The notes under the pieces are model-generated. The model made no database searches. It was not told where the DNA came from and worked only from the letters and a program-made list of their open reading frames with translations. From positions 62,001 to 126,000 of the forward strand of contig KN805435.1 in NCBI GenBank assembly GCA_000818945.1: DNA of 64,000 nt. The letters are read 5' to 3'. A program made the translations under genes and the position numbers. This DNA is from Schizochytrium sp. CCTCC M209059 (taxonomy: Eukaryota > Sar > Bigyra > Thraustochytrida > Thraustochytriidae). This document shows, in pieces, positions 19,701 to 28,935 of the stretch (position 1 is the stretch's first letter; every line of letters begins with the position of its first letter).

Positions 19701-22700
19701 CTGGGCTCACGAAGCTACTGATGCGCTCGTCGGGCACATCAGAAGTACCCAGACCAAACGATGCGCGATCATGCATGGGGTGAGTGTAACTTCCACTGCT
19801 CATGTTGCTACTCCTGCTTTCATTGCTACTCAGACGCGCGCGTTGTCGATTTTGCAAGGAGATTGGGGACCCGAGCAGATGCGCAGGAATGCCACAGATT
19901 AGAATGAGGAGAGAGAACGAGAGACTCTCCAGCTCGCGGTGCGTTTTGCCCGCCTCTGCAAGCATTGCAAATCCTCCATGGGCGATAAAGTGACGTGCAA
20001 ATTCGGGGCTCTCCTGGAGAATCTCCACGAGCAAGCGCACGGCCAATAAAAAGGTCTCCGAGTCGCTATCAGGGCGAATGAGGCAGGTGAACCAGTGCAC
20101 GGAGAGAATATCAGAGAAAACGGCAAAGGTGGCTGTCCGATGCTCCGCCAGGGTCCGCGTCGACTCCGCCGGCACTTGCTCAGGAATCTCGAGAAGGAGC
20201 TCAAAAAGCATGCAACGAATCTTGCGCAGAATTGCTTCGCCCGCCTCCGAAAGGTCGTCGTCCGAGGGCAGGGCTAGGCGACGCCCAGACTTGACAGCCT
20301 TGCTCTTAACAAGATCTGTCACCGTGCGTCGTCGTCTTCGTCGCCGTGGCGGGGGCGCGGCCCCTGACGCAATCTGCGGCATGATTGTGCTGCTGTTCAT
20401 CTCGTCTTTTGCAGGATTCAATGACGTCGCATTCGTCGTATCATCATCCGTGTCGTTCGTAGTCTCAACCGTGGAGGTCGAGTTCCTTTGCTCCTCACGT
20501 ACAGGTGGGGGGTCGGGGAGTGTAGTCTCTTGAGACGATTGCACGTTGTCTTTTTCGCTCTCGTTCTCACCCTCTTTCTCGTTCTTGCTTTCTCCGGCCG
20601 GCTCTGAAGACGGTGGCGCTGATGCAGAGCGCGTGAGACTTGCGGCTTCAGGTGTCTTGCTCACCAAGACTTCGTCAACCTCCTCGTCGCTTGGGAGTGA
20701 CACGAGAATATGCTTGAAGAGCTCAAAGAGTGAACGATGTTCAAGACGTTGCTTGATGAAGTTGTGCAGAAAATGCAGCGCTGCGGCAAGTACATCGGAA
20801 ATCGTATCCTCTTCCGGAGGAATGTCAATGGCGAGAGTGAGGACAATTTCGAGCACCCAGTCGATGATATTCAGCCGAAGCAGAGCGTCTAGATTGAGTC
20901 GGACATTGAGATTGTCCTTGTCGACGAGATTGCTCAGCCACTGCAGGATGATTACAACGAATCCCCACCGGTGATGGCCTGAGTGCTGCGAGCCGCGCCA
21001 TACCTGGTGGTTCAACACGAGTTGATGCAGCATCTCGGGGTCGACAATCAGAGCATCCTCGCCTTCCCCAAGAACGGCAAGGTTGAGCATGTTCTCAAAG
21101 ACTTGCGGAGTAAATATTTCCTTGGTCCGCTGGGCAATGCCAAAGAGGACCCATGCCAGCACGCGAGGCCCATTGGATTGGCGAAACGCAAAGCGATTGT
21201 ACTCGTGACCGCCAACGATATTGCGCAGAAGACGCAAAGTCAGTACGGTCACTTCGGGGTCTGGACTCAGCTCAAGTAGGCGCAGAACAACAGTTACGCC
21301 GCCAACGCTTCGGACCGTGTCACACAATGGAAGCGGTGTCACCGCGAAAGCGCCTCCTCCGAGCACAGCGAGAATCTGCTGCTGACCCGCGCCAGGAGCC
21401 GCAGTGGTTGCGCTGTTGACCAGGACGGTCCGTGGGACGTCAATCTCCCGAATTTTTTTCTCGACCAACGACTTGGTGTCAATAGACTTGAAGCCTTCCA
21501 AAGTGGTGCGTCGGCCCGCATAAAAGGAGCAAATCACGTTCTCGAGATCCACGTGGCCGGATTGGTGCAAAAACTCCGTGTTGCGCTGCAGCAGGTCTTG
21601 CCAAGAGGCGCTCGGTAATCCGAGACGATCAAGATGGCTTGTCACAGAGCCGGCGTCAACCTCCTCGCTGCCTCGCTCGTACGCAAATACTTTTTCCAGC
21701 AAGACGGTGGTGAACGAACGCGCGTCGCGCATTGTGGCGCAGCTGCGACTTAGCGTTCCATTGTAATTTACGCCCAGCAGATAGGCATCTCTTGCAAAAG
21801 TATCTGTTTTCGGGATGTCGAGCATGAGCATGGGACCGAGACGCCAGAAACGAACGGCATCGCTGGGCCTCCTCGTAGCCGACAGAACTGGGTCGACGCC
21901 CATGAAAACTGACGTCTTTAGGCCGCCATTAGGCATCGATGTCGGATATGGAAACTTCGAGGTTGCGGCCTCGACACCATCGCAGTAGAGCGTCATTCGG
22001 CCATTCAAAGACTTGTCGATGATCAGCCCAATGTTACTCAAGGCCTTATGAACGAGCACGATATGGTGCCAATGCCCAGGTCTGAGGTTCAGGTTCGGGA
22101 AAACAATCTCGTACGGGGCCAAGTCGCGCAGGAAGCGCTCGCGCGGGGACGCGCTGGCCTTGGGTGGCGCCTGGAGCGGGGAGGCAGGTGTAGTCGGGGA
22201 GGCCCCGGCCAGGGGACTTCCGCTGTTTCGTGGAATGCCCAAGAGCGTTGACACCGCGGCACTTGCCTCTGCAGAGGCCGTCACGGCGGCAAGCGCGGCG
22301 CGCGTGAGCTCAGGAATAGGTCCAGAAGCCTGGTCGTCAACAAGTCCCCCTCCTGACCCGCTCCCCACGGGAGGACTGAGACGACCGCCGCCAGTGCGCG
22401 AGTCTGATGCATACGAGGTCGCCCCGATGCCCAGTTGGGACACGTGAGTCCCAATCGGGGGCGGGCTCGAGCGAGAGGCGTTAGGACTATGGTGTCCGGC
22501 CTGCGGGCCGCACGTCCGGCACCGCACGAGACCACCGTCCTCAATGGTCACGCGAAGAAGCTGATGTCCATCTTTGTTCCGAATCGAGGCCAGTACGATG
22601 GGCTCGCCGACCTCTTTACCAAGCCAGACCCAAAAGGAAAGCGTATATCCCAATGCTGGCGGCCATGGACGCTTCCCAAGCCCTGCAATGTGCACATTTC

Positions 22701-25700
22701 CCGGAGCATTGTCCTGAACAGAGGATCGATGGCTTGCTTGCTTCGCCACCTTGCGTGGGCCGCTGCTGCTGTTATTGCCAGAGGAATCAACTGCTTTACG
22801 ACCAGGTGCGGTCTCGTCGGCAAGTAGAAAGACATCGCTTGGGCCGGACATTTGCACATACGGGCAAAAGAATGCATCGTCATTGCCCGGGTTTGCGGCG
22901 AGATTGAGCACTTTAAGCAACGCCACTACAGTCGAGTGGTCTGCGCTGAGAGTGCTCTTTCGGTTGTAAACGTCAAAGATGGCAGAAAGAAGACGCTCTA
23001 CGGACTGCGTCGTTGATCGATGGCGTTCGAGGCTTCCAAGCAGGAGAATTGCTGTCTCGTGTTGGGGGTGGCCCGCATCGCAGAGAATCTTTTCAAAGAG
23101 TTCGTCCATGAGAATCTTCGGAAGCCAGGTCTCGCAAAGGATCTCGCAATTGGCGGCCTGCTCGCTGTGATCGCCATGCACCATACTGGTGAGGCGCGTG
23201 AGAAGCTGGCCCAGGCCCTCTTCGCTGAGCAGCGAGAGTCGAATCGTTAAAATTTGCAGCGGATCAACATTGCGTATCCGCAAGGTATCGGCATCGACGA
23301 GCTCACTAGCGTTGTGTATGCTGGTGCGGTTGCGACAAAGGCGGATTTCGATCACCTCGGTAATGCAGTCAATGACCATGTCCACGAGGACACGGTCGTG
23401 GGCCGTGCCAAAGATGCCAATGGACTGGCACGTGGATGACATGGACTCGTAACGAATTTCCTCCTTGATGTAGGCGCGATTGACGATGTGGTTGCCCGTC
23501 ATGGCGACGGTAAAGACTTGAAAGACGCGTTCTAGGACGGAGACGGCCTCGTTGCGTTCGTCATCGGGAACGTCATCCGAGAACTTGCCCTGCAAGCTTT
23601 CCAGAACGTAGAGCATCGTTTCGAAGCCATTGAGCTGGCGCATGAGATCCTTGGCATTGTGATTTTTGCGCATCATTTCCACGAGCGTGCCAAGAATTTC
23701 ATATTTGCGGGACCAGTCGCGACGCGATTGTTGAAGTATCTCGAGCAAGGCACCTATATCCTGCTCCAGGAATGGGCTGTCGCAGCGCGCCAACTGCAAC
23801 AGCACCAGCAGAGGTGCCGTAGGCTTACGAAGGACTAGCCGATAGAGAGAATGATGTACATTAGACTCGCGCAAAAGCTGCTCGTTGATGGGGTCGCCAT
23901 CCAGCATGTCGCAGAGGAGGGCGCACCAGCTATTGAGCATTTGAAAAAGCTCCGGGTCCGCGCTCCGCGACGGGGCGTCAGCGGCGAGGACAAGAAATGG
24001 AAAGATGGCCTGCGAAAGGAGACCTGCCTCGCGCAGCTCGACGCGGTACCCTTCGTCGCTGCGAATAATCTTGATGAGCGTCTGACATAGCACATGCATG
24101 ATAAACGTCCCTGGCGCAACATGTGTCTGTTGGCCCGAAGCGTCGGTTATCGTAGGGCCGCTAGTCTGCCCTGTGTCGCTCGTATCGTCTGTCATACGCG
24201 ACGTGGCGCTGGAAGTGCCCAAATTGGACGGCGGAGATTCGGCATCTAGACTTGAAGGCGGCTCTGCAAGGGCCGCAAGAGAGTCTGCCAATGGGTTCAT
24301 GGGCGAATGTTCTTCCAGGAGAGCAGGAAATTCCGCTGCTGCAGTGGCCTTGGCGTCCCTCTCGAGTTGCTCGAGGGCATTCGGCTTGTCAGAGTCCTTG
24401 TGCAGGAGCTCCACGCGACGATTGATGACCAAGGTTGGAAGCGTGCGTTTGCATATTGTTTCCAGTAAGGAGGCCGGGCGATAGTCCATGCCCATGGAAA
24501 TCAGTTCCAAGAGCTTGGCGACCATAAAAAGAAACTCTTCGTGAACCTCGAGACTCGCCCCGAGACTTACTAGCAGCGTGCTCATCACCCCAAACTTTTC
24601 GTCGAGCATCCCAAAATTGACTGGGTTGGAGGAGTATATGGTGAGCACGCAATGAAGCAATGGCAAACGGAGCATGTCGGCCCCGGAAATCGGCATGCGA
24701 TAGCGTGCAAGTTCTGCATCAGTTTCATTCTCACTCATGGACATGTACCGCCAGGCAAACATGTGATTTCGCCAGATTGTCTCTTGGGCCTGGCGATTCT
24801 GAACACAAATTGCGTACTCGAGATGACAAAGCATGCCGGCAACCACCGCAAAAGCAGGTTCATTCCGTGCCAGAAAGACAGAGTGAACGACGCCAAGATG
24901 CTCGGCGTCTTCTTCGGCCTCGGCAAAGCCCGGGCCGAGGTAGACGAGCTGTCGGAGATTTGTTAGCGACACCTCGGTCATGCTCGGCACGGCGCAAAGG
25001 ACGTCGTAGTACAGGACATAGCCGCCGCACTCTTGAAAGTCGTCAAGGAGACGTTGGCTCGAGCGGCACGAGGCGACGAGGAGTTGCACGATGCAGGTTA
25101 ATAATCCCACGCTTGAGATGTCAAAAGCGCGCGCGCGAATAGCCCCCATCCAGCGCTCGAGGAGACGGTCCTCAACGATATGATCAACAACGGCACCGGG
25201 CATGAGACTCTCCGAGACAGCCTTGACGAGAGAGGTCGCTTCGTCGCGAGCACGAGTGGCCTCGACAATAAAGAATAGGTAGCGCAAACCGTGATCGGGC
25301 TCGCGCAAAAGGCTGAGGAGGACCCCTTCATTCGGTAGCAGATGGCAGAGCATAGCAACGAGCCTCTGCATGACGTTTTGTGATCGAAGAATCTTGCCCC
25401 CAGGGTCTGCGGGTTGCACGTCATTACGCGGTAAGTTTACCTGTGTCCCCCCTGCGCCTTGATACACCTCGATCGGCGACTCGACGCCCATGAAGCCGCC
25501 CCGCCTGCGGCCACTCCCGCTGGCGCTCTCACCGTCTGTATCTTCTTCATCAGTCTCGCCCTCAGTAACGAAGCCCTCTTCGAGGGAATCGAGCCTAAAG
25601 CGGTCTGCATCAGCGTCTTGCTCGGCCCGAAGGACGAATGAAGTATGATCATCGGCGACCACGATGCCAAAGTAGAGCGAGAGGGCGTAAAGTAGTTGGG

Positions 25701-26202
25701 CGGGGAGACCGACCGCTGCGCAGGCATCTGCACCATCCTCTAAAGCGCATGAGACCTGCTCCAGAACGTCCAACGTCTGGAAGCAGAGCCCTTGCCGCGC
25801 CACAGAAGCTTTTTGCAGGGTGACAACCGTGGATCGACCGGCGCCAATGTTGATGCGAATATGCCCGCTTAAGATGTCCATGACCTCGACCAGGTCGTTG
25901 GTGCTCTGGTGGAGGGCGTCTGCCACGAGGCCTGGGAGGACATCTTCGGCAAGGCGCAGATTCTCGCGAATGCTTTCTGGCGTCATATTTTTCTCATGTT
26001 CGGGATCCGCAAAGTATGCAACTAAAGTGCGATGAGATCTTCGCGCGGCAGAGCTCCCCTTGCGGTTGAGTCTGCCCTTTTGCCGCCGTTCGCGCATGGT
26101 CTCTGCCTTGCCATTGGTGGCCTTTTTCGCACCTTTGTTGTTGCCTTCAGTGCGCACATCGGGTCGGCTTGTCGCGCGAAAACGATTGAGAAAGGATCGC
26201 AT
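13798..26202 (-). CDS. giant WDFY3/Alfy-type BEACH-WD40 protein
   Basis: A single-exon 4,134-aa protein. BEACH proteins act in membrane traffic, lysosome size control and selective autophagy. Order: a long helical armadillo-like N-terminal half; a ConA-like lectin segment (about 1175-1435, from GYTLSFWVWLGKEVGEP to MGVDPVLS); more helical repeats; an acidic run with seven consecutive Asp near residue 2990; a PH-BEACH domain (about 3265-3435, with DQIREMYRRRYMFSEVGIE); the BEACH domain (about 3470-3760, with YLMHLNMLAGRSHNDLTQYP and YSCSAYVLQFLIRLEP); and WD40 repeats to the end. PH and BEACH segments look closest to WDFY3/Alfy, SPIRRIG and LvsA, but no C-terminal FYVE finger follows. The frame runs to GTG 26223; ATG 26202 (MRSFLNRFRATSRP) is chosen. 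Confidence 0.92.
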   Translation of the reverse strand: MRSFLNRFRATSRPDVRTEGNNKGAKKATNGKAETMRERRQKGRLNRKGSSAARRSHRTLVAYFADPEHEKNMTPESIRENLRLAEDVLPGLVADALHQSTNDLVEVMDILSGHIRINIGAGRSTVVTLQKASVARQGLCFQTLDVLEQVSCALEDGADACAAVGLPAQLLYALSLYFGIVVADDHTSFVLRAEQDADADRFRLDSLEEGFVTEGETDEEDTDGESASGSGRRRGGFMGVESPIEVYQGAGGTQVNLPRNDVQPADPGGKILRSQNVMQRLVAMLCHLLPNEGVLLSLLREPDHGLRYLFFIVEATRARDEATSLVKAVSESLMPGAVVDHIVEDRLLERWMGAIRARAFDISSVGLLTCIVQLLVASCRSSQRLLDDFQECGGYVLYYDVLCAVPSMTEVSLTNLRQLVYLGPGFAEAEEDAEHLGVVHSVFLARNEPAFAVVAGMLCHLEYAICVQNRQAQETIWRNHMFAWRYMSMSENETDAELARYRMPISGADMLRLPLLHCVLTIYSSNPVNFGMLDEKFGVMSTLLVSLGASLEVHEEFLFMVAKLLELISMGMDYRPASLLETICKRTLPTLVINRRVELLHKDSDKPNALEQLERDAKATAAAEFPALLEEHSPMNPLADSLAALAEPPSSLDAESPPSNLGTSSATSRMTDDTSDTGQTSGPTITDASGQQTHVAPGTFIMHVLCQTLIKIIRSDEGYRVELREAGLLSQAIFPFLVLAADAPSRSADPELFQMLNSWCALLCDMLDGDPINEQLLRESNVHHSLYRLVLRKPTAPLLVLLQLARCDSPFLEQDIGALLEILQQSRRDWSRKYEILGTLVEMMRKNHNAKDLMRQLNGFETMLYVLESLQGKFSDDVPDDERNEAVSVLERVFQVFTVAMTGNHIVNRAYIKEEIRYESMSSTCQSIGIFGTAHDRVLVDMVIDCITEVIEIRLCRNRTSIHNASELVDADTLRIRNVDPLQILTIRLSLLSEEGLGQLLTRLTSMVHGDHSEQAANCEILCETWLPKILMDELFEKILCDAGHPQHETAILLLGSLERHRSTTQSVERLLSAIFDVYNRKSTLSADHSTVVALLKVLNLAANPGNDDAFFCPYVQMSGPSDVFLLADETAPGRKAVDSSGNNSSSGPRKVAKQASHRSSVQDNAPGNVHIAGLGKRPWPPALGYTLSFWVWLGKEVGEPIVLASIRNKDGHQLLRVTIEDGGLVRCRTCGPQAGHHSPNASRSSPPPIGTHVSQLGIGATSYASDSRTGGGRLSPPVGSGSGGGLVDDQASGPIPELTRAALAAVTASAEASAAVSTLLGIPRNSGSPLAGASPTTPASPLQAPPKASASPRERFLRDLAPYEIVFPNLNLRPGHWHHIVLVHKALSNIGLIIDKSLNGRMTLYCDGVEAATSKFPYPTSMPNGGLKTSVFMGVDPVLSATRRPSDAVRFWRLGPMLMLDIPKTDTFARDAYLLGVNYNGTLSRSCATMRDARSFTTVLLEKVFAYERGSEEVDAGSVTSHLDRLGLPSASWQDLLQRNTEFLHQSGHVDLENVICSFYAGRRTTLEGFKSIDTKSLVEKKIREIDVPRTVLVNSATTAAPGAGQQQILAVLGGGAFAVTPLPLCDTVRSVGGVTVVLRLLELSPDPEVTVLTLRLLRNIVGGHEYNRFAFRQSNGPRVLAWVLFGIAQRTKEIFTPQVFENMLNLAVLGEGEDALIVDPEMLHQLVLNHQVWRGSQHSGHHRWGFVVIILQWLSNLVDKDNLNVRLNLDALLRLNIIDWVLEIVLTLAIDIPPEEDTISDVLAAALHFLHNFIKQRLEHRSLFELFKHILVSLPSDEEVDEVLVSKTPEAASLTRSASAPPSSEPAGESKNEKEGENESEKDNVQSSQETTLPDPPPVREEQRNSTSTVETTNDTDDDTTNATSLNPAKDEMNSSTIMPQIASGAAPPPRRRRRRRTVTDLVKSKAVKSGRRLALPSDDDLSEAGEAILRKIRCMLFELLLEIPEQVPAESTRTLAEHRTATFAVFSDILSVHWFTCLIRPDSDSETFLLAVRLLVEILQESPEFARHFIAHGGFAMLAEAGKTHRELESLSFSLLILICGIPAHLLGSPISLQNRQRARLSSNESRSSNMSSGSYTHPMHDRASFGLGTSDVPDERISSFVSPGVKQRLLNRRSTVEAGANVEMLHASLVDQFRILLLRTARFSPPRWYLDAHEALMQVLCGVLDAVNENELVQATPLSPVATGKPTFEWTRDKVEALCGNVCSVLVITVQRFPSAVGFFETSAFVDMCTELLFVDARGHLKERASVDGSEDKEELTGVHVSGTTSQGFTGPIAMSMMILYSELLCDAVAEDGSSGNSGASPGGVKHGDVTASSAAVAAMEHPPLRPKDGRKLLETLMQSFPTTAPAEEALGFQTALIQAFMPRLTLMLDDRTWEARMSAGSRMKLPHNADPNKVGAMVCFLAGRASFGWIPNAEHTILELTLQAESRVDTLEFKERILRCARGLILWSLDVSLLNKTADSLGQLLQAVRRNYRRLRTNEMISNVLRMLGQNDSSSPMSDGSNKEPYVVAEMIPDELRADFNMYDESTLFVTCFIGMSLRHLALAFKSGDTEMQNLLVKDLAKAAASRPALFLKEPTLGAGFRGLVLGDENAEVDSAVPMDVDVNPNAVPNFLAWAKERHDEGKLRPDWLRRIWLRVKQIELFGSQVQCGLTPPETLRDMAPTFDGVEFPEHRRFLHIEVEYMKRQSNKRRVSTSGTAQRTHTSPDKVLQAAKTLMTTTQEEAAERHRQWQRVGLEHLLRGKRCWKKETDLFRRGVHSSFFRPSATAKEVEENPLDEDKRFLLDCSDGQDRMRRRVMLHLKFTNRFRFVGYLPDPEPSPFAEKSDMADAGAPMSGGSLSTSRSGLERSPVVALQASLRKASVGGLADAELGDEGTSELGEFEQEEDELNKVLYSLRGPRSDRRSTRLRSLTNDAFDDAFDEGDLMGDDDDDDDNDNADDVDVDVGVEDGNEDGQIGQGRRASSINQAEASAGENESSPPPAGDGSDMDKEGMSSQRSISPEMDPDALEDFRLAPGLTSSRKRNPLQKRQSLRLEDSEDFEQAAELEAAQSAESHEEGRNTGASKHATSDGASARKKSIAKDAGGVLSIHAASDISAGASTAPLVADATSGPNEPLQDPDLLIPEDKVPGSSLPDKTATSTPIDGLSPPRSNRGGSEESFDDAASSQATEKTAAKQGPVSIEEEMTALGWEDEERIWSELDILDRKRKPERIVECAEVSGMEANRGIAILCEKSLYFVSNYRIVDNHFEQLPQSERCVSHVYDVTMRGDYVHILAPGESYGDTVYTRQGMSRSVSALTSTSQSIGYDSGPEMSLPAPNLRKLRFDQIREMYRRRYMFSEVGIEFFAVDGGNFLLVFDSQEDRDWMFTKVLAKEMPHLIISKSSTMQGLAQSSLMNPEGLSLGALMAPFRRFRASVTRQWLDGEISNFSYLMHLNMLAGRSHNDLTQYPVFPWILQQYTKEHLDLEDPASYRDLSKPMGALNPERAKQFSERYALLASTAAETQMQPFHYGTHYSCSAYVLQFLIRLEPYTCMALELQGGQFDRADRLFHSFMSSWRSVSGEDFNVQDVRELIPEFFYLPEFLHNRNKFDFGTTQRGIRVDDVELPTWSQNDPFYFVRMHRRALESRYVSEHLHEWIDLIFGYKQRGRAAIESQNVFHPLTYEGEVNPDEIDDPVLKKATLAQIHNFGQTPRKLFSKPHPKRVVPRVNLSRPITEVEASAVAWHHRLAPPLVIPGAYARPVIERPGENGTAQLPGQCSLAGIDSGFALRFIGTPGAVQELSVTPEKVVVLSGNATMIQPFTGLYLSWGSENGSLRLHSVAPSLNYSLAPGKVVAVFEALHTGAITACSVSEDGAHIWTGGADALVTAWHLRKAKERNGAWVLDQIQVLSSHTAAITSLATSQKQGIAVSGSRDCTAVLWDLEKKCFIRQLGRQTGPVTHVSINDANGNILTLSGSDLSYWHINGELLATMHMTPVLHGARLDYPKSCLATMCDDFQDGIVAVTGHESGAIALWDLPEESGRRHFALRVVLDFGHNMSVTAIAVDKAQRRLACGNASGKLRLWASSELSSFKG

Positions 26203-27980
26203 TCTTGTCGTGCTAGTAAACACGTCCTACGCGTCCTCGGCGGGGACGCCAGTCCTATGCGCACCGGGTTGTTCGACAGTGGCGGGCAGCGCCGAGCAGA
26301 AGGAGGAAAATGAGATTGTCTTTGCGCCTTGCTGCTGCGAGTAAACGGTTCCACGGTCGTCTATCGCGGAGATATGAACGCCGGCACTGGCGGTGTCCGC
26401 GCACCGACGTGTCCTGCGTGAGTCTCGATGTGCAAAGCTGCCTTCCGAGGCTTGCTCGCTCGTGGTCGCCTCTGTTGGCCGGCGGCTTGAGCCCGCGACG
26501 TGGGTCCGTGGGGACGAGAGGGATAGAGACAGAGAGGGCCTGAACCACATGCACCTGCTACGCTCAGCCTCGCCGCGCCGGCTCACCTGTCGGCACTGCG
26601 AGCTGCTCCTCGCGAGGCGACTGGCGGGATACGTCGCCCCACTGCCGTCCCGCGCCGACTCGGCCTCGTCAGCCTCCGCGCGCTTTGGCGAGGCCTGCTC
26701 GTGTTTGGTTTTGCTCTCGTACCACACGGTGACGAGGTGTTTGTTGCTGACGGAAAGATTTTCCTTTTAGCTTCTTCCGGCACCATAACGCATCGCAGCG
26801 CAGCACATTATGAGCAGTGCGCGTCGCGTCGGATCATGGCCAGATCGCATCGCGTCACTACTTGTGTTCGCATGGAGTGCTTGTTCTTATTCACCTCGAG
26901 CCTCACGGTTGTGGAGAGAGGCTATTTCTCGTCAAAGCCCGCGACTTGATCAATTTTCGCAAGTTGAAAAACGGTGGCGATCGTCTTTCCTTTCTTGAGC
27001 TCTCGATCGTGAGACAGATAAAATTGAATTTGTTGAGTTGCGCCGAACAAGGGGGGAGGAGGGGGGTTGGGTTGACGCTAGTGGCTTTGCCGAGCTTTTC
27101 GTGTGGGTTATGAAATTTGAAAAAGCGTTGCACTCGACTGATCCCGAAGGTGGCAACGCTACATGAATTTCAAGGAATGGCATATGCTACCTGGACAGTA
27201 TGTCTAGGCCGTGAGATCTCGTGCAACAGCGCTTGAAAGGTCGCGATGCTATGCCCGAAACAAAACGATTGCGTCCTCAAGCTTGTCCAGCCAGCATGCA
27301 GTCTGGAACCTAGGGCCTTCTCGTTACACTCAATACCTGTATCAAAAAACTTGCACATGCTTGCACCCTGCAAATTCTATCAGTTAGACACTTGGCTCTG
27401 TATCCAGGTTGTTTCGCATTCTTAATTTCATGACGCGGGTTTTCAGCTTCGTTCACTACTTAACCCTCGCCTCCTTGGTATGTAGCATACGTTTTAAACC
27501 AATGCAAGCTTTCCTTCAAGCTGTTCCCTAGTTTCTCGGGAATCTTCTCGACTGAGAATATTTCCAGGTGCGAATTTCGCGACTTCCCCCCTATATCAAA
27601 CGTGCGTGTGAACTTTTTAGCTTCTGCCAGCAGCTGCAGGGCACGAATGCGTATTTAAACCAGTTTGAGAACATGACGATAAATATCTGGAATCTAACGA
27701 GCAGTCCACCGAGCGCGACTTGAAACAAAATAACACGCTCAATCCTCTTCTCATTTGGCAAAAGTCCAGCCGTCGCTATAACTTCTATCTTCGCCGTCGT
27801 CATTGATGTCCCTCCTTCCAGCATCGTCTCTATCTTCGCCGCCATCACCTGCACACCTTTCACCGTCGCTGCCAGCTCCGCTTCGATCCCTGTCGACTTC
27901 GCAGGCAGACTCCCGCTTTCTCAAACGAAAGAAGCATCCCGGGCCGCTCCCAGCGACGGGGAAAAGCGACTTTTTCTGCA

Positions 27981-28052
27981 GTTTTGCAAGCCGTTTTGCA
28001 AGCCGTTTTGCAAGCAGTTTTGCAAGCAATTTTGCAAGCAGTTTTGCAAGAC
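27981..28052 (+). repeat. six 12-bp tandem units (GTTTTGCAAGCC type)
   Basis: Six contiguous units of GTTTTGCAAGCC, differing only in the first base of one unit and the last two bases. Because the unit is a multiple of three, it encodes four-residue repeats in every open frame: (F-A-S-x) on the plus strand and (L-A-K-L/R) on the minus strand. Confidence 0.9.
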
Positions 28053-28172
28053 GTTCATTCATCCGAGTTCACTCAATCATTCGAGTTCATTCATTCGAAT
28101 TCACTCATTCATTCATTCGAAGTCACTCATTCATTCATTCGAAGTCACTCGTTCGTTCGAGTTCATTCATTC
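28053..28172 (+). repeat. ATTC-based imperfect tandem repeat
   Basis: A run of TTCATTC units punctuated by GAGTTCA, GAATTCA and GAAGTCA. The clearest copies are two adjacent 22-bp units containing ACTCATTCATTCATTCGAAG at about 28106-28150. Confidence 0.8.
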
Positions 28173-28935
28173 CTCGATCGGATGACAGAAGAAGAAAGTT
28201 TGAATTCCGCCAGTTCGTTCTCCTCGGAGCAGTCGCGCGAGGCAAGCGCGCATCGAAGCTCGCTCGCGGCCGGCGACGCCCGCCGCGGCCCCTCCGCACC
28301 CCCCTCCGCGCCGCCCGCGCGCGCGTCCGCGGCGAGTCCCGGCGCCGCGCCGAGGACGGGCCGGCCGACCGACCGGGCGCGAGACGGACCCGGGGCGCGG
28401 ATCGGGTTGGATCAGATCAGCTTGCATCGGATCGAGCCCGCGCGCACGCTAGCTTGCCTGCCTGCGTCCAGACTCGCGACGCCGCGGGGCTCGCGCGCGC
28501 GCGGCCGCGGGAGGAAGGCGCCCCCGCGCAGCGCAGACCGCGCTCGCCGCCCACGCGCGTATACGGAGCCCGGGTCCTCGCCGGCCCGCTCGGTGGGTCG
28601 GTGTGCGTGCCGCGGACAGGCATCGACGGAAGCCCGCTCGAAGCCTCTCGTGCGTGCATCGTATCTTCGACGGCGATACGCGCGCGACCTGCTCCAGGCG
28701 AGGACCACACGGGGGAGATCGGTTTACTCTGGTACAGGCTCGGCCCCTTTCCCAAGACCAGGACACGCGTTGACCCCGAGTCGCTTCAAAGACGATCCCC
28801 CCCTTCGTACCTCGAGTTCGTTTGAGAAGGAGGCGAAGGCTACAAAGGACGACTTGCTTTCGGCCAACCTTCTTCGGGCTTGCAGTGCATCACGGATACG
28901 AGTGGTTTCCCAAAGGTGACCTCCGTTGAGGGACA

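Larger units (their letters stand above)
26203..28935. other. 2.7-kb divergent intergenic region, BEACH gene / RING gene
   Basis: It lies between divergent starts. The left part (26.2-26.8 kb) is GC-rich and open on the minus strand without recognisable protein. The middle (27.1-27.9 kb) is AT-richer and empty. At 27981-28172 two tandem repeats occur. The right part (28.2-28.8 kb) is very GC-rich and has an open frame from ATG 28182 to a stop at 28919 (245 codons, Ser/Arg/Pro-rich) that I do not support as a gene. A TGA at 28927, in frame with the RING gene, separates them. Confidence 0.5.

Noticed and set aside
26227..26727. 166-codon minus-strand frame just upstream of the BEACH gene
   Set aside because: Ser/Arg-rich with no domain, and no splice pair that would join it usefully to the BEACH frame; likely 5' flank.
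28182..28919. 245-codon plus-strand frame just upstream of the pseudophosphatase-RING gene
   Set aside because: Arg/Ser/Pro-rich with repetitive start and very high GC. No domain; a different frame from the downstream gene, which has its own ATG after an in-frame TGA.
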